From the IMG/VR virus record IMGVR_UViG_3300033993_000823, positions 1-27,713 of that record: a DNA stretch of 27,713 bases. One strand, given 5' to 3'. Shown here one piece after another: positions 7,317 to 12,805 of the stretch. The position numbers were made by a program, and so were the translations under genes. The first letter of the stretch is position 1, and each line of letters starts with the position of its first letter. Below the pieces are notes generated by a model. It did not search any database, was not told the DNA's origin, and saw only the letters and a list, made by a program, of their open reading frames with translations. Origin of the DNA: a virus.

Positions 7317-7783
7317 GCCACCACCTCCTGCTGCGTCGGCCACCAGTACGGAAGGTCGGCGGGCTCCTGCCATCCGAACTGGCCGTAGTGCTGAGCATCC
7401 TTGCGGAGCAGGTTGCTCCGGTGCGATGCGTGCAGCCGGTCGTAGCCGAGCCAGTTCGGCGATGACACCCAGCCTGCGCTGGCGTCGAGCAGTCGATCCT
7501 TCGCCGCAATGAACTGCGGCCAGAGCGAGTCAATGAATCCGCGTTGCCGCCACACGACGCACATGATCTCGGCGTACTCCGCGAGCGATTGCTCGTGGCC
7601 TCGCCACATCTTCACCGCCGGGTGGTTCCGCCAGCGCGATGCCCGGTTGCCGCGATGCTCGCCGACATCGACGCCGAGCGCGAGCAGAATCTGCTTGCAC
7701 TCGACTCGCTGTTTGCCGAGCCGCTTGTTGTCGAGGCACCGGGCCGAGGCCCAGATGTTCGGGTAGGGCAAGAATGTCTGCAT
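7313..7783 (-). CDS. Pyrimidine dimer DNA glycosylase-like protein (MSMEG_6728 type)
   Basis: The 156-residue product opens with MQTFLPYPNIWASARCLDNKRLGKQRVE and continues with RWRNHPAVKMWRGHE, ending in LPYWWP. These blocks are characteristic of a family found in bacteria and phages that is annotated as pyrimidine dimer DNA glycosylase or MSMEG_6728-like protein. It may repair UV damage in phage DNA, though enzymatic proof for this subgroup is weaker than for T4 DenV. The start ATG overlaps the stop of the 41-residue gene upstream (TGATG). It sits in an operon of small early genes. Confidence 0.7.
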   Translation of the reverse strand: MQTFLPYPNIWASARCLDNKRLGKQRVECKQILLALGVDVGEHRGNRASRWRNHPAVKMWRGHEQSLAEYAEIMCVVWRQRGFIDSLWPQFIAAKDRLLDASAGWVSSPNWLGYDRLHASHRSNLLRKDAQHYGQFGWQEPADLPYWWPTQQEVVA

Positions 7784-7908
7784 CACTTCGCTCCCTGCTT
7801 GGTGGATCGCTTCGCCTCGGCCTGCTTCGCCCGCTGCTCCCAGCGGCGGCGTAGCCACTCGTGGTATCGCTCCCGCTTCATCCTGCGGCAGTCGCCGTTC
7901 GCGGTCAT
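7783..7908 (-). CDS. Very small basic protein
   Basis: A 41-codon gene beginning MTANGDCRRMKRERYHEW, with many Arg, Lys and Gln residues. It fills the space between its neighbours exactly: the ribosome site AGGG before the ATG overlaps the upstream stop region, and its TGA overlaps the next ATG. The tight packing supports it as real; the function is unknown. Confidence 0.6.
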   Translation of the reverse strand: MTANGDCRRMKRERYHEWLRRRWEQRAKQAEAKRSTKQGAK

Positions 7909-7911
7909 GCG

Positions 7912-8121
7912 TCACCCTATCCTTGCGTATGAGTTGAGCCAATCGACCAGACCGACCTTCGTTTTCGGAACCTCCCTGACGTAGACCTGCTGGCTGTCGC
8001 TGAGCTTGAGTTGCCGCAGCCTCCGCATCGCCTTGTTGAACGTGGTGAACCACTCCTGCGTGATGCCGCTTGGCGTGTCCTCCTCGTGGTAACTGATCAT
8101 GTAGAGCGTGGTGTTGCTCAT
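7912..8121 (-). CDS. Small hypothetical early protein
   Basis: A 69-residue protein with alternating strands and a helix (LYMISYHEE; WFTTFNKAMRRLRQLKL; QQVYVREVPK). The layout resembles a small ferredoxin-like or RRM-like fold, but no family is recognised. The ATG overlaps the preceding stop (ATGA). Confidence 0.65.
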   Translation of the reverse strand: MSNTTLYMISYHEEDTPSGITQEWFTTFNKAMRRLRQLKLSDSQQVYVREVPKTKVGLVDWLNSYARIG

Positions 8122-8300
8122 GTCTTTGCCTCCATACTCTGGTGACGCTTGACCACATCGCGAGCCTCGGCCCGCGTGTTGCATTCCGCGACGAGCCACT
8201 GGTAGCCGGTCGCTTGATTTGCACCCCAGACCTCGTAGATGACTTGACAGAGTCGTCGGTCAAGAAGTTCGACGATGCGGTAGGTGACTTCGTGAGTCAT
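8118..8300 (-). CDS. Small hypothetical early protein
   Basis: A 60-residue protein with beta-beta-helix character (VTYRIVELLDRRLCQVIYEV; TRAEARDVVKRH). It resembles its neighbours at 7912 and 8297 in size and in having strands first and a helix near the end, but sequence similarity is weak. AACGGAGGGGAGCAGAC precedes the ATG, a loose version of the common leader. Confidence 0.65.
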   Translation of the reverse strand: MTHEVTYRIVELLDRRLCQVIYEVWGANQATGYQWLVAECNTRAEARDVVKRHQSMEAKT

Positions 8301-8482
8301 GTCTGCTCCCCTCCGTTGATGTTGCGCCCCCGGCTGTCGAGAACGAACCACTCCTGCCCGGCGTAGCACCGCTCGGCGTAGGCGTTGGCACCGTCGTCGT
8401 CGAGTGCGATGAACCGCTCCAGCACATCGAAGCCTCCGTCCTCGCGGACAAACGCCACGCTGTATGAGTTGCCTTTCCACAT
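8297..8482 (-). CDS. Small hypothetical early protein
   Basis: A 61-residue protein, MWKGNSYSVAFVREDGG then YAERCYAGQEWFVLDSRG, mostly beta-strands. Not recognised. The leader CAACGGAGGGCGGGACG belongs to the cassette family, and the TGA overlaps the next ATG. Confidence 0.65.
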   Translation of the reverse strand: MWKGNSYSVAFVREDGGFDVLERFIALDDDGANAYAERCYAGQEWFVLDSRGRNINGGEQT

Positions 8483-8519
8483 CGTCCCGCCCTCCGTTGT
8501 TGTTGCTAGTCCCGAACAA

Positions 8520-9161
8520 TCAGCCCTGCCGTCGAGCGGCGACGGCTCCGTAGTAGTTGACCTTGCGGCGGTACTTGCCGACCTTCGTCTTTGCCATCTT
8601 GAGCCGCCGCTCCCACGCCGCGAGGAGTTCCGCAGCCCGTGCGGCCCGGCGATCCACGACGCTCGGCTTCGGCTTCGCCGGTCGCTGCGGCTTCTCGCGG
8701 AGCCAATCGGCCAGCAGCGTCTCGCGGGACTCGCGGAACGCGAGCAACGCCCGCCAATCGACCGCACGCACTCGCGGCTCGTGGTTGAGCCTCGCCCGCT
8801 CCTCCCAGTTGCGGGCGACCGCGTAGCACCGGGCGTGTTCCAGTTCGTGGGCGAGGATCGCCACGAACAACTCCCACTCGTCGTGAACGTCTCGCCCGGC
8901 GGAACGCTCCTCCGCGTTGTGCGCCATGCTGGTCGGGTACTCGTCGGCCGCACGGTCTCGGCAGAGCAGCACCTGCACGAGCCGCTGACCGTGGCGGTAC
9001 CATCCGCCCCAGCCGAGGCCGCTCTGGCTCTTGCGGTAGCCGACCTCGACGGTCAGCGTCCGCAGTACCTTGGCCTCCATGCCGAGGTGCTTTGCCGCCC
9101 AGCGGGCCGCACGCCGCACAACGTGCGCCGGGTAGCCGGGGTGCTTCGTGACGAGCTTCAT
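8520..9161 (-). CDS. Zincin-like protein with HExxH motif
   Basis: The 213-residue protein contains the zinc-protease signature AHELEHARCY (H105, E106, H109), followed by acidic residues at 120-121 and 128 that could give the third ligand. The spacing resembles SprT-like and other phage mini-zincins. The C-terminal third is basic (KPQRPAKPKPSV, KTKVGKYRRKVNYYG), which suggests nucleic-acid binding. It could be a protease acting on host or DNA-bound proteins, or an inactive relative; the substrate is unknown. The ATG overlaps the previous stop (ATGA). Its own stop is the first triplet of a TGATTGTTCGG motif. Confidence 0.65.
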   Translation of the reverse strand: MKLVTKHPGYPAHVVRRAARWAAKHLGMEAKVLRTLTVEVGYRKSQSGLGWGGWYRHGQRLVQVLLCRDRAADEYPTSMAHNAEERSAGRDVHDEWELFVAILAHELEHARCYAVARNWEERARLNHEPRVRAVDWRALLAFRESRETLLADWLREKPQRPAKPKPSVVDRRAARAAELLAAWERRLKMAKTKVGKYRRKVNYYGAVAARRQG

Positions 9162-9406
9162 CGCTGCACCGCCTTCCTGACGGCATCCATCACAAGTTCA
9201 ACCGCCGACCCGCGACCCGTGTACGACGAGCCGAGGTAGCGAGAATCGCGGCCGACACCGTGGAACGCCTTCCATGGCTGGCCTCGCCCCGGCTCCTTCT
9301 CCAGCAGGCCGTAGATGTGGCCTCCGTCTTTGACCAGATAGCAGCAGGAGTTGCCGCTGCGATCTACCAGCCAAGCGTCACGCGAAGGGAGTTTCTCGAC
9401 TGTCAT
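9158..9406 (-). CDS. Small hypothetical early protein
   Basis: An 82-residue protein with a glycine-rich, beta-type N-terminal half (AWLVDRSGNSCCYLVKDGG) and a C-terminal helix. Not recognised. It has the cassette leader ACAACGGAGGACGGGACG and is translationally coupled to the zincin gene. Confidence 0.65.
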   Translation of the reverse strand: MTVEKLPSRDAWLVDRSGNSCCYLVKDGGHIYGLLEKEPGRGQPWKAFHGVGRDSRYLGSSYTGRGSAVELVMDAVRKAVQR

Positions 9407-9440
9407 CGTCCCGTCCTCCGTTGTAGTCCCGTCAGTCCCG

Positions 9441-9471
9441 ACCCGTGCTGCGGAACGCCCGCAGCACGGGT
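9441..9471 (-). other. Perfect 13-bp intergenic stem-loop
   Basis: ACCCGTGCTGCGG (9441-9453) pairs with 9459-9471 around a five-base loop. It lies directly after a TGATTGTTCGG stop motif and before the next cassette leader. No U-run follows. Confidence 0.65.
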
Positions 9472-9481
9472 ATCCGAACAA

Positions 9482-9763
9482 TCACCAGATGCGAACCGAC
9501 TTGCCCTTGAGGAGGTCGGCATCGTTGGTGCCGAACGTGTGGCACCGGTTACCGCTGATCGCGTCCATCGCGGTCTGGAGCGTGTCGAGGATTGCAACCA
9601 GCCGAGGCAGCACATCCGTCTCGACGTTCACCATGTTCGACCGTGAGCCGTCGCCGTAAGGTGCGGCGATCTTTCGCAGGATCGCGGCCCGCAGCCCGAT
9701 TAGGTCGCAGCCCGCGTCCTCGATTGCCTCGACCAGCGTGTCGCGTTGTTCGTTGAGTCGCAT
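9482..9763 (-). CDS. Small helical early protein
   Basis: This 93-residue product is almost all helical: LNEQRDTLVEAIEDAGCDL, then VLPRLVAILDTLQTAMDAI. No family is recognised. It is a complete cassette, with leader GCAACGGAGACACGACG before the ATG and a TGA embedded in TGATTGTTCGG, flanked by hairpins at both ends. Confidence 0.7.
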   Translation of the reverse strand: MRLNEQRDTLVEAIEDAGCDLIGLRAAILRKIAAPYGDGSRSNMVNVETDVLPRLVAILDTLQTAMDAISGNRCHTFGTNDADLLKGKSVRIW

Positions 9764-9792
9764 CGTCGTGTCTCCGTTGCCTTGAGTCGTGG

Positions 9793-9819
9793 AACCCCGC
9801 CGCACAGTGCGGCGGGGTT
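9793..9819 (-). other. Perfect 12-bp intergenic stem-loop
   Basis: AACCCCGCCGCA (9793-9804) pairs with 9808-9819 with only a three-base loop. It is in the same relative place as the hairpins at 9441 and 6372, between the boundary motif and the next leader. Confidence 0.65.
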
Positions 9820-9834
9820 GAGGTAGCCGAACAA

Positions 9835-10113
9835 TCAGCCGTTGCCGGCCAGCACGCCGACCAGCACGGTGAACGCAGGGACGTGATCTTGAGCGACCGG
9901 GGGGCGGTACTCGCCAGAGGCGGCAGGCTCTGCCCACTGAATGATGGCCCGACCGTTCATCGTCGGGAAACGCTCGCGGGTGTATCCGAGCGAACGCAGC
10001 ACCTTGCCAGCCTTGACGCCAGATCGGCGAAAGAAGTCAGTCCGCTCCGTGTCGGCAGCGGTCATGCCGATCATCTGGAGTGCCTTGGCTTCCGCTGCTT
10101 GGTAAGTGGTCAT
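9835..10113 (-). CDS. First gene of the P2 early operon, unknown
   Basis: This 92-residue protein is the first gene after promoter P2. It contains ALQMIGMTAADTERTDFF and GKVLRSLGYTRERF followed by TMNGRAIIQW, a pattern of helices and a short strand that could be a small winged helix, though no standard HTH is clear. The ATG at 10113 has the constant leader ACAACGGAGAAACGACG. The stop is embedded in TGATTGTTCGG. Being first in the early operon, it may have a regulatory or anti-host role; this is inference. Confidence 0.65.
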   Translation of the reverse strand: MTTYQAAEAKALQMIGMTAADTERTDFFRRSGVKAGKVLRSLGYTRERFPTMNGRAIIQWAEPAASGEYRPPVAQDHVPAFTVLVGVLAGNG

Positions 10114-10138
10114 CGTCGTTTCTCCGTTGTTGGCGTCT

Positions 10139-10193
10139 CGCGGTGTCCGCCGCGTTGACCCCTGCATTATACCTATCGGCCAAACTGCGGCAA
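10139..10193 (-). promoter_or_regulatory. Sigma70-type early promoter P2 with leader hairpin
   Basis: On the minus strand, TTGCCG (10193-10188) and TATAAT (10171-10166) are 16 bp apart. The expected start is near 10159, and the 5' hairpin CGCGG-N6-CCGCG (10139-10154) is the same as at P1. An A/T-rich tract lies upstream. It serves the operon starting at 10113. Confidence 0.85.
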
Positions 10194-10206
10194 TAGGATT
10201 ACCCAA

Positions 10207-10604
10207 AAAAAGTTTTGCCCTGTTTTTTCCGCGAAAAGCGGGGTTCTAGGGAGCCGGGGGCGGGGCGACCCCGGCCAAGAGAACCGGGGCGTCGGTCTCG
10301 ATCCAGACCCGAGCCCCGCAGGAGAGCGGGCGGCAAGGGGCGTACACGACGCGGCTCGGCTCGGCCCCAGCATCGCCGAGGCGTCAACCCGCCTTAGATA
10401 TATGGGCCTCATCCGGTCGCGACCGACCCAAAAAAGTCCACGTTGATCCGCGCGCCCAAAACTTCTCGCGGCAAAACAGGTTTTCGCGGCGATTTCCCCG
10501 GCCCGAAAACCAAACGGCCGCAAGGGGTTAGGACGCGTGCCGCGAAAACGGGACGCCGCGAAGCCATCTCGGGCCTGTTGCGATTCCCATATACATAGGG
10601 ACGG
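10207..10604 (-). other. Gene-free regulatory region upstream of P2
   Basis: About 400 bp without a convincing gene. It contains the repeat copy B (10455-10607), a plus-strand TAGATATATGGG at 10395-10406 that mirrors the TATATGGG element of the repeat in inverted orientation, and a CCGCGAAAAGCGG hairpin at 10229-10241. A/T tracts next to P2 (10203-10228) are flanked by GC-rich DNA. Candidate roles are operator array, replication origin or attachment site; nothing here decides between them. Confidence 0.6.
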
Positions 10605-10607
10605 TCA
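10455..10607 (-). repeat. Diverged intergenic repeat, copy B, with GTTTTCGCGGC-like motifs
   Basis: This is the counterpart of 118-271. Motifs lie at 10462-10472 (CTTCTCGCGGC) and 10480-10490 (GTTTTCGCGGC), with inverted forms at 10500-10510 and 10539-10549 (GCCGCGAAAAC) and a partial one at 10555-10565. The block CCCATATACATAGGG is at 10586-10600 and abuts the TGA of the HTH gene. Compared with copy A it lacks one base after this block, which breaks the reading frame that is open in A, so the shared signal is at the DNA level. Confidence 0.65.
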
Positions 10608-10841
10608 GGCTTTTCGCCGCTTCGCCTTCGCAGCGGCGATCCAATCAGGGTTGCCCGGCGTGTCGTTGATGTGCGGCTTGAGCGCGACGAGGTCGGTCGG
10701 CGACAGGGCGGCAAGCCGCCCGCCGATGAACCAGATGCCTCGCCCGGTCTTGCGTGCAGCACGCGAAATCGTCTTCGCACTGCACCCGAGCTTCTCCGCT
10801 GCCTGCCTTGTCGAGTAGTAGCCCACGCGATCATCTCCCAT
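10605..10841 (-). CDS. Small HTH DNA-binding protein (excisionase/HTH_17-like)
   Basis: The 78-residue product has a helix-turn-helix of the MerR/excisionase type: YYSTRQAAEKLGCSAKTISRAARKTG (about residues 8-33), then a short wing (GIWFIGGRLAAL) and a basic C-terminus (AAKAKRRKA). Such proteins act as excisionases or as regulators of int/xis and early promoters. The ATG at 10841 has a strong AAGGAG seven bases upstream; the longer frame from a TTG at 10883 begins inside a -35 box and is rejected. It is the nearest regulator gene to the P2 control region. Confidence 0.75.
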   Translation of the reverse strand: MGDDRVGYYSTRQAAEKLGCSAKTISRAARKTGRGIWFIGGRLAALSPTDLVALKPHINDTPGNPDWIAAAKAKRRKA

Positions 10842-10855
10842 GCCGTTCTCCTTGC

Positions 10856-10883
10856 ATCCTAGGTGGAGGGCAAACCGAGTCAA
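10856..10883 (-). promoter_or_regulatory. Promoter P3 for the HTH gene
   Basis: TTGACT (10883-10878) and TAGGAT (10861-10856) are separated by 16 bp on the minus strand. The -35 region shares CCTATTGACNCGGTTTG with P1 and P2. The start would fall near 10849-10850, inside the AAGGAG at 10848-10853, so the message would have almost no leader; this is odd and needs a mapped start. Confidence 0.6.
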
Positions 10884-10891
10884 TAGGCGTC

Positions 10892-11116
10892 TCAGTCGTC
10901 GATCCGCGATCTCGGCCTACCAGCCTTCGTGCGGTCGCGGTCGAGGTACTCGCGAATGTTGTCCTCGACCGACTTCTTGCTCACGGCCCACGCGCGGCCG
11001 CTCAACTTGAATCCTTGGAGGTCGCCACGCTGGATCATCTTGATCACCCAAACGTCAGTGCAGCCAAGGGCTTGCGCCGCGTCAGGCACAGAAATCCACT
11101 CGGGGGCCTTTTGCAT
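10892..11116 (-). CDS. Small HTH protein, probable excisionase
   Basis: The 74-residue product has an HTH_17 domain: WISVPDAAQALGCTDVWVIKMIQ, then the wing RGDLQGFKLSGRAWAV and a C-terminal helix that becomes strongly basic (YLDRDRTKAGRPRSR). It is divergently oriented to the integrase, the usual place for a recombination directionality factor. It may bind near the attachment site and bias recombination towards excision, or control the int promoter. The ATG at 11116 has GGGAG eight bases upstream. Confidence 0.75.
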   Translation of the reverse strand: MQKAPEWISVPDAAQALGCTDVWVIKMIQRGDLQGFKLSGRAWAVSKKSVEDNIREYLDRDRTKAGRPRSRIDD

Positions 11117-11151
11117 TGTTTGCTCTCCCGTGCTATCTGGACTGAACAACG

Positions 11152-11176
11152 CCAGCCGCCCACGTTGGGCGGCTGG
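11152..11176. other. Perfect 10-bp inverted repeat between xis-like gene and integrase
   Basis: CCAGCCGCCC (11152-11161) pairs with 11167-11176 around ACGTT. It sits in the 144-bp divergent gap, with no T-run on either side. It could be an operator for one of the HTH proteins, or a binding arm for integrase. Confidence 0.55.
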
Positions 11177-11260
11177 TCGAATGGCGGGGGTAGGATTCGC
11201 CCTCCGCAAGAGTTGCCGCGCAGGATGCGTGACCTAAGAAAAAGCCGAGGGGGCTTCACG

Positions 11261-12136
11261 ATGAACCTGCAAGACTTGTTCGACCGGATGTATCGGCCGC
11301 TCCGATTACGCGGCCGGTCAGCCAATACAACCCGACTCTACGGATGCACGATCCGTGCGTTTGCGAAGTGGCTCGGCTACACGCCGACGACCGACGACCT
11401 GACTGACCTCACGCTTTCGCAGTACCTCGACCACCGGGCGGCGCATCGCAGCCCGTACACCGCCGAGAAAGAACGGAGCCAGTTGTGCAGCCTGTGGCGG
11501 TTCGCAGCGGATCGAGGGATCGTGACGACTCGACCGGAAGTTCCGCCTGCTCCGCTGCCTGACCGCGTGCCGCGAGCGTGGACACTCGGGGAACTCGGGG
11601 CGATCTACCGTGCCGCCGCCGCGACTCGCGGTGCGGTCGGCTCCGTTCCCGCCGGGGTCTGGTATTCCGCCCTCGTGTCGGTGCTGTGGGAGACTGCGGA
11701 ACGAATCGGTGCTGTGATGGAGTGCCGACCCGACGACTTCGACGGGTCGCACCTGCACGTGCGGGCCGAGTACCGCAAGGGCGGAAAGCGCGACCGCGTC
11801 TACCGCCTCTCGTCACGCACGTGCGGGCTGGTCACGCAGGCACGCGGGGCGAACCGGCTGCTGGAGTGGCCCCGGTCGCACACGCTCCTGTGGGCGAAGT
11901 ACGCCGACATCGTCGCTCGTGCTGGCCTCGGGCGTGGTCGGCACCTCTCGTTCCATGCCCTGCGGCGTTCGGCCGCGAGCCACTACGCCGCTCGCGGCGG
12001 CGATCCGGTGCAGTTGCTCGACCACTCAAGCCCACGCATCACGCATCGCTGGTACCTCGACCGCCGCATGACGGATCGCGGGCCTGCTCCGTGCGATGTG
12101 CTGCCGGGTCTAGAGGGCGAGCCGCCAGCCGCGTAA
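11261..12136 (+). CDS. Tyrosine recombinase (phage integrase)
   Basis: The 291-residue product has the two-domain plan of tyrosine recombinases. A SAM-like core-binding domain (about residues 18-90) is followed by the catalytic domain, with R148 in WETAERIGAV, a lysine in the KGGKRDR turn (K176), H232 and R235 in FHALRRSAASH, H255 in LDHSSPRIT and nucleophile Y265 in RWYLD. It should join phage and host attachment sites, making this element temperate. It is the only clear plus-strand gene. ATG at 11261 follows GAGGGGG; an in-frame ATG at 11225 is an alternative. Its last 98 bases overlap the convergent gene at 12039. Confidence 0.92.
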   Translation: MNLQDLFDRMYRPLRLRGRSANTTRLYGCTIRAFAKWLGYTPTTDDLTDLTLSQYLDHRAAHRSPYTAEKERSQLCSLWRFAADRGIVTTRPEVPPAPLPDRVPRAWTLGELGAIYRAAAATRGAVGSVPAGVWYSALVSVLWETAERIGAVMECRPDDFDGSHLHVRAEYRKGGKRDRVYRLSSRTCGLVTQARGANRLLEWPRSHTLLWAKYADIVARAGLGRGRHLSFHALRRSAASHYAARGGDPVQLLDHSSPRITHRWYLDRRMTDRGPAPCDVLPGLEGEPPAA

Positions 12137-12287
12137 CCGCCGCCTCGCCCTTCACGCGAGACAACTCCCGCAGCAGCCGCAGCACATCGGCCGCGAGCGT
12201 GCCGCTCGTGCCGGTGAACGCACCGGAGAATCGACGCGCCCGCATCTCGCACTCCAGCAAGTAGGCGTCGGGGAGCGGCTCGCTCAC
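12039..12287 (-). CDS. Small hypothetical protein, convergent with integrase
   Basis: The 82-residue frame starts with GTG overlapping the previous stop (GTGA). Its first half is a plausible helical protein (AYLLECEMRARRF, LAADVLRLLRELSRVKG). The C-terminal 32 residues are low-complexity, rich in Arg, Ala and Pro, and lie antisense to the end of the integrase gene. The original gene may have been shorter and its natural end replaced when the integration module was acquired. Function unknown. Confidence 0.55.
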   Translation of the reverse strand: MSEPLPDAYLLECEMRARRFSGAFTGTSGTLAADVLRLLRELSRVKGEAAVTRLAARPLDPAAHRTEQARDPSCGGRGTSDA

Positions 12288-12805
12288 CGTTGCTGCTCCT
12301 CGCGGTACAGCACGAGCGACAGGAGGGCGTAGGATGCGAGGTCAACCAACGTATCCTCGACGCCCTCGTAGGTCAGCGTCCCCTTGGCGTTGAACGTGGC
12401 GAGCCGCGTGACCTTGTCGGAGAGCCGCACCATCGCGGCCCGCCACGGCTCGATACCGACGAACGCCGCGCCGTTGCGAATGTTCGCGAGCGGGTCGGTG
12501 CCGGTCGGGCATCCGTAGTCGTTGCTCTTGGAGCGGTGCATCTCCTTCAACGCATCGCACAGATCATAGAACGCCTGCGACGACGGGTGCGTCGTGCTGC
12601 CGAACCGCTCGATCACTTCGGCGGCAGTCGGGCCACGCGAGACGTGTTGCGTTTCCTCGGTATTTGCAACGAAGTACCGAGGATCTATCGTCGGCTGCGA
12701 CGAGTCGTACCACTCGTCGCTCGGCCTCCCTGCTGCTTGCATCTCTCGCCGCTTCTCGATGGCCTTGCGGAGTTGTTCGTTGGCGGCCTCAAACGTCGTC
12801 GTCAT
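12284..12805 (-). CDS. DUF1599/nucleotide-modification-associated domain protein
   Basis: The 173-residue protein has the conserved pattern KSNDYG ... DPLANIRNGAAFVG, then a helix with RLSDKVTRL and a last helix GVEDTLVDLASYALL. This is the arrangement of the DUF1599 family, also called nucleotide modification-associated domain 1, found in phages and related in layout to MazG-like all-alpha NTP pyrophosphatases. A role in nucleotide metabolism or DNA modification is likely but unproven. The N-terminal ~70 residues are a variable extension. The ATG overlaps the phosphoesterase gene by 17 bases, so the two are co-translated. Confidence 0.75.
   Translation of the reverse strand: MTTTFEAANEQLRKAIEKRREMQAAGRPSDEWYDSSQPTIDPRYFVANTEETQHVSRGPTAAEVIERFGSTTHPSSQAFYDLCDALKEMHRSKSNDYGCPTGTDPLANIRNGAAFVGIEPWRAAMVRLSDKVTRLATFNAKGTLTYEGVEDTLVDLASYALLSLVLYREEQQR

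Larger units (their letters stand above)
2898..10131 (-). repeat. Dispersed cassette-boundary motifs of the early genes
   Basis: Two short motifs recur around the small early genes. The 3' motif TGATTGTTCGG (minus strand) lies at 2898-2908, 8512-8522, 9474-9484 and 9827-9837, each time with its first three bases serving as the stop codon; variants are at 6641-6650 (just after a TAG stop) and 6355-6366 (TGATTGTTTAGG). The 5' motif, close to CAACGGAGANNCGACGATG and containing the ribosome binding site and start codon, precedes the genes starting at 6606, 6940, 9406, 9763, 10113 and 8482, with looser versions at 6330 and 8300. The span given covers the copies; the genes between are unrelated to one another. 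Confidence 0.75.

Noticed and set aside
10409-10566. Protein-coding reading of repeat copy B
   Set aside because: No start codon with a ribosome site, and the similarity to copy A shifts frame by one base.
10754-11224. N-terminal extension of the integrase frame
   Set aside because: It runs through two minus-strand HTH genes and promoter P3 and has no recombinase similarity.
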